A DNA stretch of 46,782 nt from CAZNPL01 sp964574815 (GCA_964574815.1 CAZNPL010000046.1:1-46782); one strand, 5' to 3'. Positions 16,321 to 25,030 are shown, counted from the stretch's first letter. Numbers and translations are program-made. The notes: a model not told the origin generated them from the letters alone.

Positions 16321-16566
16321 CTGAAGTTCATCGATGTTCTTGCGGGAGTATTGGTTGTCGTTGGCGCTCTGAACTGGGGCATGGTCGGGCTGTTCCGATA
16401 CGATCTGGTGGCGGCCCTGCTCGGCGACGCAACGGTTCTGACTCGGCTGGTGTATATCGTCGTGGGTGTGGCCGGCGTGTTCCAAGTTTTGCAATGGAAG
16501 GCCATTCACCATCGCTGGGCGGGCCACGGTACCCCGGTGCCCGAACAGGGCACTGCGGCTGTATAA
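16321..16566 (+). CDS. DUF378 family small membrane protein with apparent CTG start
   Basis: Translated from CTG at 16321 the protein has 81 residues: KFIDVLAGVLVVVGALNWG, then MVGLFRYDLVAALLGD and a second hydrophobic helix (LVYIVVGVAGVFQVL). This is the DUF378 pattern of two membrane helices with the signature GALNWGxVGxF. DUF378 proteins normally begin Met-Lys-x-(I/V)-D, which matches from the CTG codon. AAGGAG lies 8 bases before it, ideal spacing. The first in-frame ATG or GTG would remove half of helix 1. Function unknown. Confidence 0.75.
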   Translation: MKFIDVLAGVLVVVGALNWGMVGLFRYDLVAALLGDATVLTRLVYIVVGVAGVFQVLQWKAIHHRWAGHGTPVPEQGTAAV

Positions 16567-16673
16567 CTTCCGGTTAGCCGCCCGACGAAGTGCGAGATAG
16601 ATCGTCAGTCGGTACGCCAAAATCACTGGACTCATCCCTCAGTGGAATACCACAAGGATGACGGGAGACGTAC

Positions 16674-16985
16674 ATGGACGCGACACCAATAAAGACCGTT
16701 TCAGAAACCAGCAGCAGCAAAGCCTCAGACCGGGTCGGTTTGAGCACCGATAAGGCGAACACTATTCAGCCTCCGACCGGCCCGCCCCTCCAAGATACCG
16801 TAGAGCTATCCTCGGCGGGAACTGCGCTTTCGCGGCTTGACGTTCAACCTCGGATGCGGATCGCCCCGACATCTGAGATCCGCGCCCAGATATCTGAGAT
16901 CCACGCCGAGATCAAGGCGAGGGCATTTCTGACGCCCGAACGCATGGAGGGGACCGTCGAGAAGTTACTCGATATTCTTGGCTGA
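16674..16985 (+). CDS. FlgM-like / anti-sigma-28-like small protein
   Basis: A 103-residue polar protein. The N-terminal half is Ser/Thr-rich and probably disordered. The segment DTVELSSAGTALSRLD is followed by a helix (EIRAQISEIHAEIKARA) and LTPERMEGTVEKLLDIL, which resembles the C-terminal sigma-binding half of FlgM. No flagellar gene is nearby, so a role in flagellar regulation is only suggested. GGGAG lies 8 bases before the ATG. Confidence 0.5.
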   Translation: MDATPIKTVSETSSSKASDRVGLSTDKANTIQPPTGPPLQDTVELSSAGTALSRLDVQPRMRIAPTSEIRAQISEIHAEIKARAFLTPERMEGTVEKLLDILG

Positions 16986-17202
16986 GCGGGAAGCATGGAG
17001 ACTCAGGCGCGACCCAACGGATGGAGACCGCAGTTTCGCGGACTAGCGAAACGGTAAACGTATGATCATCAGGCAGTCACGATGCAGACGCGTGTGCTTT
17101 TGCATATGGCTATCACGAGCAAGGGACGCAGGATCGCCCACCACGGACGGGTGAGTGCTGTTCGCCGGACGGACTCGGCATTGTACCAACGGACGGTGAA
17201 AC

Positions 17203-17442
17203 ATGTTTACGGTAACAACTGGCGCACTGGATCGCCTGTCGAGGAAACTGGCCCGAAAGAAGCCCACGGATGGGGTAGCCCTGCGATTCACGCGCCGTAA
17301 GGTACGCTGGCACCTGCGCCTGGACCGACCTCGCCCCGGGGAAACGGAATTCACGCACGACGCTCGAAGCGTGCTGCTTTTGGACGCAGCGGTATCGCAA
17401 GCGATGGCGAACATGACGCTCGATAGGGGCATGATCGGGTGA
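17203..17442 (+). CDS. A-type carrier-like protein lacking cysteines, copy 2, with C-terminal frameshift
   Basis: The 79-residue frame is a paralogue of the protein at 13867: both share M-x-TVT at the start, a D-x-x-RPG-(D/E)-T-x-F segment, and R-(T/S)-VLLLD-A-x-VS before TLD. It has no Cys. The frame ends early with DRGMIG. In another frame VTLSACAKRKET continues the match to the end of copy 1 (RLTLQRP) and stops with TGA at 17475-17477, overlapping the next ATG (TGATG). A single indel near 17420-17435 therefore probably shortened the protein, or the sequence has an error there. Confidence 0.55.
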   Translation: MFTVTTGALDRLSRKLARKKPTDGVALRFTRRKVRWHLRLDRPRPGETEFTHDARSVLLLDAAVSQAMANMTLDRGMIG

Positions 17443-17476
17443 CGCTCTCGGCCTGTGCAAAACGAAAGGAAACCTG

Positions 17477-17965
17477 ATGCAACATCGTGAGCCAATAGCA
17501 CATGACGGGGCTGAATTGCAGGAGGTGGCCAAACAGGCCGAGGTCGAGCTTGCGATCCTTCTGGGCATCGAGGAATCGCTTCGACTCGCGCTGCAGTGGA
17601 TGACGCGGGATCGCGGAAACAGCCACAAGCTCTCGACCTTGCGCTTCACATCGCGGTCCTTTGAACGCCACCTAACCCGAACGCGGGTTCTCGCGGACTT
17701 CGGTGGTTACATGCACGCGATCACGGACGCCAACCCACATCTGGCCAACGAAGTAAAGGAGTTGAGCCTCGTGCGTGACAAGCTGCAAGCCAACTTCGAG
17801 CGCATCATATTACGTCTGGAGTATGTCTCTCCGGATGATGCGGCCGGATTCGGGGAGGTGTGTGCGGAGCTTGAGTGCTACCTTGAGCAACTGAAGACAC
17901 ATAGCCAGAAAGAAAGGCAGTTGCTCCAGCACTCTTTCGTCCAAGAGGAAGGGGGAGAGGGTTGA
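17477..17965 (+). CDS. Hemerythrin-like four-helix protein
   Basis: A 162-residue, almost wholly helical protein. Segments such as SFERHLTRTRVLADFGGYMH, a long central helix (EVKELSLVRDKLQANFERI) and a last helix with EQLKTHSQKERQLLQ resemble hemerythrin-like proteins of planctomycetes. Several His/Glu ligands of true hemerythrins are not evident (a DFGGYM segment where relatives have EHDGYM), so di-iron binding is doubtful. Its ATG overlaps the ancestral stop of the preceding paralogue, the same arrangement as at 14145. AAAGGAAAC lies just upstream. Confidence 0.5.
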   Translation: MQHREPIAHDGAELQEVAKQAEVELAILLGIEESLRLALQWMTRDRGNSHKLSTLRFTSRSFERHLTRTRVLADFGGYMHAITDANPHLANEVKELSLVRDKLQANFERIILRLEYVSPDDAAGFGEVCAELECYLEQLKTHSQKERQLLQHSFVQEEGGEG

Positions 17966-18109
17966 AAATGGGGCAATCGGTAGGACGTTCATCAGGGGGC
18001 AGGCTCCGACCCCACCGCACGTCCGAGGCAACGGCAACCGGAACGCGAATGAGGACTCGGGCTCGCCTTACCCAATTCGTAGTCCGCGGAATATGAAAGG
18101 GCTGCAACC

Positions 18110-19645
18110 TTGCGCCTGTATCTGATCAATCCCCGAAATCCCTTGTCGTGCCTGACGCACGTCAAGGAAAGTCGCTGGAATTACTACCGCGTCTGGAAGC
18201 CACTGGGGCTGACCACGCTGGCGGCATTAACCCCGCCGGAGTGGGAAATCACCATCTTCGATGAGAATGTGCGCGTGCCCGACTACGCAGGACTCGCGCC
18301 TCCGGACCTCGTGGGAGTCACGGCTTTCACGTCGCAAGCGAACCGCGCCTACGAAGTAGCCGCTCACTTCCGCAGCCGGCAGGTACCGGTCGTCATGGGC
18401 GGCATTCATGCCACCATGTGCCCCGAAGAGGCCCTGGCACGCGTGGACTCGGTCGTAGCGGGGGAGGGCGAGCGCGTGTGGCCCAGGGTTCTGGCAGACG
18501 TTCAACGTGGTGACTTACAACGCCGATACGAGGGGTCACATGCCGACATGGAAGAGATCCCGCTGGCCCGGAACGACCTCTTGACCGGCCGTTACGCGTT
18601 TGGATCGATTCAAACCACGCGAGGCTGTCCACTTAGCTGCAACTTCTGCAGCGTGACGGCCTTCAATGGACATCGCTATCGACAGAGGCCCATCGAGCAT
18701 GTCGTGCGGGAGTTCGAAGGGATCCGGGAGAAACTCGTTCTGATCGTCGACGATAACCTGATCGGAACGAGTCGCAGTCACATCGAGCGTGCCAAAAACC
18801 TGTTTCGCGCGATGATTCACGCGAAGCTGCGCAAGCGGTGGATTGGTCAGGTGACGATCAACATGGCCGACGACGAGGAGTTACTGACGCTGGCGGCGCG
18901 GGCCGGGTGCGTCGGCGTCTTCATCGGCTTCGAATCGCCGTCCGCCGAAGGGCTTAAGGAACTCGGCAAGAAGTTCAATCTCACCAACGGCCGTGACCTT
19001 GCGGCCTCCGTCCGCCGCATTCAACGGCACAAGATACTCGTAGTCGGCTCGTTTATCTTGGGCCTGGACACGGATGAGCCGGGGATCGGCAAACGGACCG
19101 CGGAGGCGGCCATGCGCTACGGGGTGGACGCCCTTAACACGCTGTTTCTCACGCCCCTTCCGGGTACGCGGTTGTGGAACGAGATGGAACCACAACGTCG
19201 AATCGCGGCGAACAGCTTTCCGGAGGATTGGAAGTACTATACGTTGACGTTCCCCGTTGCCCGGTACCGGCATTTTTCGTGTGGGGGCATCGTGCGGGAG
19301 CGGGAGACCTGCGACGAGATTTTCTATAAGGCGGGAAATGTCTTGCGTCGGGTGGGGCGCAGCATTCGTTTGTGGAACAACCCCTTCATTGCATTAGTAA
19401 CCAACCTCTCCTATCGGGACAACGTCAGCCCGACTCGCGCGGCCTGCCGCGCATTTCTGTTGTCTCGCATCCAGGCACAAGAGGCCCCACGACAGCCATA
19501 TAATCAGCGGACCCGGGTTATCCGTGGCGATCGATGCCGAGACCCGGAGACGGACGCTGATGGACAGATGGTCTGGAGCGATCCATCGCAGTTCTCGCTG
19601 GCCGCGAGCAACGTTGAGTGCGTGAGTCATGATCCCGTTCGTTAA
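18110..19645 (+). CDS. B12-binding-domain radical SAM protein
   Basis: The 511-residue protein has an N-terminal cobalamin-binding-type Rossmann domain (residues about 1-150, with VVMGGIHATMCPEEAL and VAGEGE) and a radical SAM domain with the cluster motif CPLSCNFC near residue 177. FGSIQTTRGCP leads into it, and the GGE-like and C-terminal barrel segments follow. This arrangement is found in methyltransferases and in tailoring enzymes of lipids and cofactors; the substrate cannot be read from sequence. The start is TTG at 18110, preceded by GAAAGGG; an ATG at 18093 is out of frame. The last 90 residues are variable. No pathway partner lies beside it. Confidence 0.85.
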   Translation: MRLYLINPRNPLSCLTHVKESRWNYYRVWKPLGLTTLAALTPPEWEITIFDENVRVPDYAGLAPPDLVGVTAFTSQANRAYEVAAHFRSRQVPVVMGGIHATMCPEEALARVDSVVAGEGERVWPRVLADVQRGDLQRRYEGSHADMEEIPLARNDLLTGRYAFGSIQTTRGCPLSCNFCSVTAFNGHRYRQRPIEHVVREFEGIREKLVLIVDDNLIGTSRSHIERAKNLFRAMIHAKLRKRWIGQVTINMADDEELLTLAARAGCVGVFIGFESPSAEGLKELGKKFNLTNGRDLAASVRRIQRHKILVVGSFILGLDTDEPGIGKRTAEAAMRYGVDALNTLFLTPLPGTRLWNEMEPQRRIAANSFPEDWKYYTLTFPVARYRHFSCGGIVRERETCDEIFYKAGNVLRRVGRSIRLWNNPFIALVTNLSYRDNVSPTRAACRAFLLSRIQAQEAPRQPYNQRTRVIRGDRCRDPETDADGQMVWSDPSQFSLAASNVECVSHDPVR

Positions 19646-19698
19646 ATTGGCTCTCGCCCAGTCACCTGCCTGGTTCGGTTGGTGGATTATCGCACGAG

Positions 19699-19920
19699 GC
19701 CAACGTTGGGGCCAAACTGCAAACCGAACAGGCCGAGGCGGACAAGCGGCGGTTCCAGGCCGAGGCCGAAAAGCGGGCAGCGCTGGCCCGTGCGCGAGAA
19801 GCGGAAATGAAAGCGCTCGTCACGGAGAATCGCGCCAAGGTCGTCCTTGCCGAGGCGGAGGTTCCCGCGGCCCTTGCTGGAGCTTTTCGCACAGGCAAGC
19901 TCGACATTATGTACGGCTGA
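19699..19920 (+). pseudogene. Flotillin-like (FloA) C-terminal remnant
   Basis: The frame encodes ANVGAKLQTEQAEADKRRFQ, an EKRAALARAREAEMKA stretch, and VVLAEAEVPAALAGAF ending GKLDIMYG. This is the coiled-coil and C-terminal region of FloA flotillin-like membrane scaffolds. There is no membrane hairpin or SPFH domain upstream; the frame is closed by a stop at 19630-19632. After the TGA, NVRYLAHT is a degenerate continuation of the FloA end. It is a fragment left by a deletion and overlaps nothing functional. Confidence 0.75.
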
Positions 19921-20048
19921 AATGTGCGATACCTGGCCCATACGTGCCAAGCGTGAGGTGAGCAACAGATGGCTAAGAGAGTTGTGAGAAAGTGGATCGT
20001 CTTCGCGCGTCCGTGATCTGAAACGCGTCGGTGCCTAGGACATCGCTG

Positions 20049-21122
20049 ATGGGACCTGCGGCCATACCGCCTGAGTCGTCGAGCGCTGCGCCCGAGTCGC
20101 CGATGCCCCCCACCGAAGCCCCGTATTCGCTGCAATGTCTCGAGGTTCTCGGCGGCAACCAAGTCGTGCAGCACGCGCTCGCGTCGCCTGGACTGGATGT
20201 GTGGATCGACAGCCGGCCGTGCGGAGGCACGCGCGGCGGAGACCTGCACTATGTCTCGACGTGCGGTTCGGGGCGCGTGACGCGCTTTGTCGTCGCCGAC
20301 ATTTCCGGCCACGGCCCAGACCTAAACGAGTTCGCGCAGTGGCTGCGGAAGTCGGTACGGAGACATATCAACTTGCTGGACCAGACGCGTTTTGCCCTCG
20401 CGCTCAACAAGGATTTTGCCGACAAGGTGGGCAACGAGAATTTTGCCACCGTCTTGCTGGCGACGTACTTTGCGCCGACGCATCACCTGATCGTCTGCAA
20501 CGCCGGGCACCCACGGCCGCTGTGGTACAGCCACCTCGCTGGCCACTGGCAGTACTTGGACCAAGCGGCGGCGAGCGCGGGGCCGTCCATCCGCACCGAG
20601 CGTGTCCGCTACCGACTCTCCCGGGTCGCGAATCTGCCGTTGGGGATCATTGAGCCGACCGAGTACCGGCAGTTTGCGGCTAAGCTGGCGGCGGGCGACG
20701 TCGTGATCATCTACACCGATGCGATGCCCGAGGCGCGAAATCCGGCCGGGGAGATGCTCCACGAGCGCGGGTTGTTGGAACTGGCGCAGTGCACAGCGAA
20801 GCAGTTTCCGAGCGCCAGTGGCGAGCTGGAGGCACCCGCGCGAGGAGCAGGGGCGGCGGCCTCGCCCGTTTCGCACCGAGAACGACGCGCGCCTCATGGT
20901 ACGACGATGGATGGATCGCAAGTGTCAGTCATCGCGCCGCAGACGGCGCACGTCATCGGCCAGGGGTTGATCGACGCGGTCGACCGTTGGCGGGGCGGCG
21001 CGCCGGCCGAGGACGACCAGACGACGATCGTGCTGCACCATAACGGCGGTCCGCCGCCGCGGTTGACCCTCGGGCGGGCCGCACGCTCGATGGCGAAGAT
21101 GCTGGGGCTGCGCCGGGGGTAA
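20049..21122 (+). CDS. SpoIIE/RsbU-type PP2C serine phosphatase
   Basis: About 357 residues. The PP2C-like phosphatase domain shows its acidic metal-binding motifs: GGD near residue 65, VADISGHG near 84, YTDAMPEARNPAG near 230 and EDDQTTIV near 320. Such phosphatases act on anti-sigma antagonists or on phosphoprotein partners. Between the last two motifs is an Ala/Gly/Arg-rich insert of about 45 residues that the family lacks. The ATG at 20049 has AGGA upstream; GTG at 20031 is also possible. No sensor domain precedes the catalytic domain. The ECF/kinase operon nearby is a possible but unproven partner. Confidence 0.82.
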   Translation: MGPAAIPPESSSAAPESPMPPTEAPYSLQCLEVLGGNQVVQHALASPGLDVWIDSRPCGGTRGGDLHYVSTCGSGRVTRFVVADISGHGPDLNEFAQWLRKSVRRHINLLDQTRFALALNKDFADKVGNENFATVLLATYFAPTHHLIVCNAGHPRPLWYSHLAGHWQYLDQAAASAGPSIRTERVRYRLSRVANLPLGIIEPTEYRQFAAKLAAGDVVIIYTDAMPEARNPAGEMLHERGLLELAQCTAKQFPSASGELEAPARGAGAAASPVSHRERRAPHGTTMDGSQVSVIAPQTAHVIGQGLIDAVDRWRGGAPAEDDQTTIVLHHNGGPPPRLTLGRAARSMAKMLGLRRG

Positions 21123-21209
21123 GGAAACGAACCCCAGCCGGGGCCTGACGCGGCATGTGACGACACCGCCGAACGCAGATTGGATGCTCACGCCCCCTTG
21201 TCGCGAACG

Positions 21210-21803
21210 CTATCCTCCCTTCACCTCGCTCATCCCCGCGGTGACGGCGAACCGCATCGCCTGCTCGATCGACATGTCGATTGGCTGGACGGCCGAGCGC
21301 GGGACCATCGTCGTGAACCCGCCGATCTGGTAGCTCATCGGCAGATAAACCGCCACGTTACCGTCGCCACCGATCGCGGCCGGCAGGTCGCTGAAATCCT
21401 CTCGCGTGATAAACCCGATGAGGCGTAGCGGGGTGTTCCCGACGGAAACCACGACGGCCTTGCGAATCGTCTTCTTGTCGGAGCCTGAAAAGAAGCCCAT
21501 CAGGTCGCGCACGGACCCATACAGCGCCTTCACCAGGGGAATTCGCTCCACGAACCGCTCGCCCCATCGAAACACCTCTCGAAAGAGCCACGCCTTCATT
21601 AATACGCCGATCACGAAGACCAAAACCAGCCCGGCCACGACGCCCATCCCCAGCCAGTACAGGCCGCTCGGGACAAGCATCTTCAGTCCTCGCCCCAGGA
21701 AAGACTCTGCCGCGCTGCCCAGCCAGTACAGCACATAGAGCGTCACCGTGACCGGCAGAACGGCGGCCAGCCCTGTGAGAAACACCCTTATAATCAGCTT
21801 CAT
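21210..21803 (-). CDS. DUF502 family membrane protein
   Basis: A 197-residue protein with two N-terminal membrane helices (LIIRVFLTGLAAVLPVTVTL near residues 3-25 and a second near 48-70) and a soluble C-terminal domain with IPLVKALYGSVRDLMGFF, GFITREDF and VAVYLPMSYQIGGFTTMVP. This is the DUF502 pattern, a conserved inner-membrane family of unknown function. AAAGGAGACTGAAG precedes the ATG. Its end faces the end of the phosphatase gene, with about 87 bases between. Confidence 0.88.
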   Translation of the reverse strand: MKLIIRVFLTGLAAVLPVTVTLYVLYWLGSAAESFLGRGLKMLVPSGLYWLGMGVVAGLVLVFVIGVLMKAWLFREVFRWGERFVERIPLVKALYGSVRDLMGFFSGSDKKTIRKAVVVSVGNTPLRLIGFITREDFSDLPAAIGGDGNVAVYLPMSYQIGGFTTMVPRSAVQPIDMSIEQAMRFAVTAGMSEVKGG

Positions 21804-22050
21804 CTTCAGTCTCCTTTCGAGAGCCGCCCGGGCGTTGATTCATCAAAAGAGTCGTCTATGCTCGCGCAGAACGCTTGGGTCGCCCCTCAAGGTTGACGTA
21901 CGCGCGAACCTTTCGAAACCGTCGACTTTCGCGCCCAAACGTCGCGTCGTCCTTATGCGCTCGCCGTTGGTGGCAGCCGGTGCACGTGCCAACTCTCCAC
22001 TCGAAGCGTACGGTTCCGCCAGGATGACATTTTCAGGAACCACAGCGGCC

Positions 22051-23085
22051 TCAGTGCGGCAGGTTACGCCGTTTCGCCACCAACTGCTTTGCCAAGAGTT
22101 GCATGTCTTCAACGGAATCGGTCTCGTCGACGATTTCCATTCCGAGAAGTGTTTCGATCACGTCTTCGAGCGTGACGATGCCGACGCTGCCGCCGTACTC
22201 GTCGACGACCAGAAACAGGTGCTCGCGTCGTTGAACGAACTGCTTGAGGATCGCCGGGAGTTTGGCCAGCTCCGGCACGGCGTGGAGCGGACGAGCCACC
22301 TCGCCCAGTGTGACCTCCATTTTGCCTTCCGTGAGCGCCCTGATGAGATCCTGACGATGCAGCAGCCCCCTCGGATGGTCGAGCGATCCCTGGACGACCG
22401 GGACGCGGGCGAATGGAGGCGGTCCTTTCTCGGTGGCCTCGCGCACCGTCCGGTCGGCTGCGAGGGTGAACACAACTGTTCGGGGGGTCATGATTTCCTC
22501 GACCGTCGTTTCGCGCAGCGCGATGAGATTGCGGAGGACGGCGGCCTCGGTCTGGTCAATCGCCCCCTCTTCCAATGCCAGCGAAGCGATGTTGCGAACC
22601 TCGTCGCGGCTCAGCGTCGGCACCGCCTGCTTTCGCCCCGTCAGCAGCAGGGAAATCCCATTGCACGCGGCCACCGCAGGCCGAAAGACGACGATCAGGC
22701 CTTGAATCACCCAAGCGGCGAACGGAGCGAAGGCTTTGGCGTGCACCGCTCCCAGGGTTTTGGGAATGATCTCGGAGAAGACGAGGATAAGCAGAGTTAC
22801 CACGACGCTGACCGCTCCCACCCACGCATCGCCCCACAGGATCGCCGCTTCGGCGCCGACGCCGGCCGCGCCGAGGGTGTGGGCGAACGTGTTCAGGGTC
22901 AGGATGGCCGCCAGCGGCTGATCGACGTCGTTTTTCATGCGCCGAAGCCGCTGTCCGGAGATGCTGCCCTGTCCAACCAAGACGGCAATGTGCGACCGCG
23001 GCACGCTCAGCAGCACCGCCTCCAGGAGAGAACAGAGAAACGAAACGGCCAGCGCCAACAGCAGATACGTCGTGAGCAGGATCAT
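22051..23085 (-). CDS. CNNM/CorC-type protein: DUF21 membrane domain plus CBS pair
   Basis: The 344-residue protein has a DUF21 membrane domain in residues 1-165 (LLEAVLLSVPRSHI, FSEIIPKTLGAVHAKAFAPF) and two CBS domains from about 190 to 325 (EEIMTPRTVVFTLAADRTV; LVVDEYGGSVGIVTLEDVIE). Relatives are linked to magnesium, cobalt or sodium export and their CBS pairs bind nucleotides. It lacks the C-terminal CorC_HlyC domain, stopping after the second CBS. It is a single gene transcribed away from the VOC gene. Confidence 0.9.
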   Translation of the reverse strand: MILLTTYLLLALAVSFLCSLLEAVLLSVPRSHIAVLVGQGSISGQRLRRMKNDVDQPLAAILTLNTFAHTLGAAGVGAEAAILWGDAWVGAVSVVVTLLILVFSEIIPKTLGAVHAKAFAPFAAWVIQGLIVVFRPAVAACNGISLLLTGRKQAVPTLSRDEVRNIASLALEEGAIDQTEAAVLRNLIALRETTVEEIMTPRTVVFTLAADRTVREATEKGPPPFARVPVVQGSLDHPRGLLHRQDLIRALTEGKMEVTLGEVARPLHAVPELAKLPAILKQFVQRREHLFLVVDEYGGSVGIVTLEDVIETLLGMEIVDETDSVEDMQLLAKQLVAKRRNLPH

Positions 23086-23235
23086 ATGACGACAACTCCT
23101 CGCGTCGTGGCAGGTTCAGGTCGTAACCGGGTTCCTCGGTTCCGGCACCGCGCTTACCGGTTCCATAACGCATGCGACCGAGTGCGGCGCGTGGTGCAGT
23201 GCGAGAGGTGCATTGGATCGCGGTGCTCAGCCCGG

Positions 23236-23619
23236 TCAAGTGCTATAGAGGGCGGCAACGGCGCCGGCAGGGTCGCGGATGACGCAGAAGCGGCCCTCGC
23301 CCATGTCTCGCGGCCCGTCGATGATCTTTCCGCCGAGTTTCTTGCATTTTGCGGCGGCCTCGTCCGCGTCGGCGACGCTGATGTAGATCAGCCACTGAGG
23401 CGGCAGCTTGGCGTTGGAGCCGCGGGCGTGGCAGATGCCGGCGGCGCACTGACCGTCGTCCGGGCTGATCATGTTGAAGTCATCGTAATCGCCCATGCTC
23501 ACCGGCTCGGACTTCCAGCCTACAACCTGCGAGTAGAATGCACGCACCTCGTCGGCGTTCGGCACGGTCAGATCATGCCACACGATCGAACCAATCGGAG
23601 ACTTCGCACCGTCACTCAT
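23236..23619 (-). CDS. VOC (glyoxalase/bleomycin resistance) family protein
   Basis: A 127-residue protein with two beta-alpha-beta-beta-beta units: IVWHDLTVPNADEVRAFYSQ at the start and YISVADADEAAAKCKKLGG in the middle, ending CVIRDPAGAVAALY. This matches small VOC proteins annotated as glyoxalase-like. The metal ligands and substrate cannot be assigned. The frame extends upstream but the ATG at 23619 has GAGGAATTCG before it and begins at the usual family position. Confidence 0.87.
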   Translation of the reverse strand: MSDGAKSPIGSIVWHDLTVPNADEVRAFYSQVVGWKSEPVSMGDYDDFNMISPDDGQCAAGICHARGSNAKLPPQWLIYISVADADEAAAKCKKLGGKIIDGPRDMGEGRFCVIRDPAGAVAALYST

Positions 23620-23737
23620 CGAATTCCTCCTCAGCAGGACTACGAACAGGCAACGTCTGAGTTTCAAAAAGGACGTTTTCAGATTGAGTTCGAAAGTGCC
23701 CTCACCGGCTTGACCCGTTGTGAAAGAGCGACCGTTT

Positions 23738-24691
23738 TCATCGCATTGCGACCGCACCGTTGAGTAACGCACGGAAGTCCGTAAGGTTCGCGTACACCAT
23801 AACCCACAGCGCGCAGCATAGGAATGCGTCTACGCATGCGAGCAGTAAGCCGACGCTCCCGATCCAGCCCATCCCGAGTCCAATCTCCACCAAATACGCT
23901 GCGCCGATACTCAGAACCGTGACGACCCATGCTAATCGGAAGACCATTCTGGATTTTCGGACAAGTTCTTCTCTCCCAGCGCACGCGGCGACTACTCGCA
24001 ACCGGATGAACAGGCAACCGACCGCCATGATTGGTCCGGCGAGGGCCAAGGCGAGCATCAAGCCGACGGGCGGAAACTGAACTGTCCATGTGCTCGCAAG
24101 AAAAACGAGTGCCAAAAACGGCGCGAGTGAGCCCGCCAGCCCGATCCAATCAACCGTGCGTCCACGATGGTCCGCGACGCCTGCAGGCCGAACAAGCAAG
24201 CACTGGCCCATCGCAAATGCGAATGCCACGTACAGGGCGATCGGAGCCAGGGCCAGATAGAGTAGAACCACTGGGGTGATTGCTTGCAGCAATGGAAACT
24301 GTGACGAGATCTCGTCCAACGTGATCCCGATTGCGCCGGCCAGCGGAAGGGTCGTTAGCAGCACGGTGACATCGCGCAGCAGGCTAACGCCGCTCGCCAC
24401 GGCTTCAAGCCACTTGCGATCCACGCGCAGCAGGTATTCACCGCGGAGCGAGTCCGCCGCGGGCCGAGCGCACTCCGGGCAGCGTGACGCAATCGGCAGG
24501 GATCGCAGATCGTAGTCGCAGCCCAGGCAAGTGATGTGGCCGCGAAGGGTCAGGTCCTCGACTCGGACCGACGAGCAATGAAGTGTGATCGCGATGTTCG
24601 CGCCGCAGCTCAAGCATGTATCGCGGCTGTCGAGGCCTTCGAGGTTTGCCCCGCATTCGATGCAGTGGATGTCGCAGTCGATTTTCGGCAC
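23738..24691 (-). CDS. Zinc-ribbon and multi-pass membrane protein, planctomycete type
   Basis: The 317-residue protein has Cys-pair ribbons at the N-terminus (CIECGANLEGL with CLSCGANI; CLGCDYDLRSLP with CPECARP), then five to six hydrophobic helices from about residue 95 to the end. Ribbon-plus-membrane proteins of this kind are frequent in planctomycetes; their function is unknown. It is the last gene of the minus-strand series that starts with the ECF sigma factor, with 42 bases to the gene before it. Confidence 0.65.
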   Translation of the reverse strand: MPKIDCDIHCIECGANLEGLDSRDTCLSCGANIAITLHCSSVRVEDLTLRGHITCLGCDYDLRSLPIASRCPECARPAADSLRGEYLLRVDRKWLEAVASGVSLLRDVTVLLTTLPLAGAIGITLDEISSQFPLLQAITPVVLLYLALAPIALYVAFAFAMGQCLLVRPAGVADHRGRTVDWIGLAGSLAPFLALVFLASTWTVQFPPVGLMLALALAGPIMAVGCLFIRLRVVAACAGREELVRKSRMVFRLAWVVTVLSIGAAYLVEIGLGMGWIGSVGLLLACVDAFLCCALWVMVYANLTDFRALLNGAVAMR

Positions 24692-24733
24692 AGAGAAACC
24701 GCTCCGGGCAACGTCCGACGGCCGGTTGAGTGA

Positions 24734-25024
24734 TTACGTCTCGCGCTTCGTTCGACGTCCTCTGCCTGCACCGTTTGCCGGCTCGACCGCCGCGATGTGG
24801 ACCAGATCGATGGGCATCCAGTCGTGGGTGAGCGTCTCGCCCGATCGCGGGGTCGACGCGTGCTTGGATCGCTCAACTCGTGCGAAGCCCACGTACAAAT
24901 GACGCCGCGACACGACCGCCTGGTCGGGGTGAAGAATGAGCACGGATCGGCCGTCGCTCAGGCCCACGCGTATCGGCTCGAAAGGCTCGCGTCCGAGCCT
25001 TTTGTGGACGTCGTCGGCGATCAT
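24734..25024 (-). CDS. Small conserved protein of unknown function
   Basis: A 96-residue protein: the first half reads VHKRLGREPFEPIRVGLSDG with a following HPDQAVVSRRHLYVGF, the second is polar and ends in a basic tail. Short proteins with the P-F-x-P-x-R-(I/V)-x-L-S-D-G pattern are common in planctomycetes, but no activity is known. It begins 6 bases after the kinase stop, so it is almost surely co-transcribed with it. Confidence 0.65.
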   Translation of the reverse strand: MIADDVHKRLGREPFEPIRVGLSDGRSVLILHPDQAVVSRRHLYVGFARVERSKHASTPRSGETLTHDWMPIDLVHIAAVEPANGAGRGRRTKRET

Positions 25025-25030
25025 GATGGT

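Noticed and set aside
19969..20016. Peptide MAKRVVRKWIVFARP
   Set aside because: Fifteen codons with weak context between a remnant and the phosphatase; nothing supports translation.
21748..23763. Open + strand frame of 671 codons opposite the DUF21/CBS and VOC genes
   Set aside because: The minus strand encodes conserved domains throughout; the + frame is Arg/Gln/His-rich without motif or ribosome binding site.
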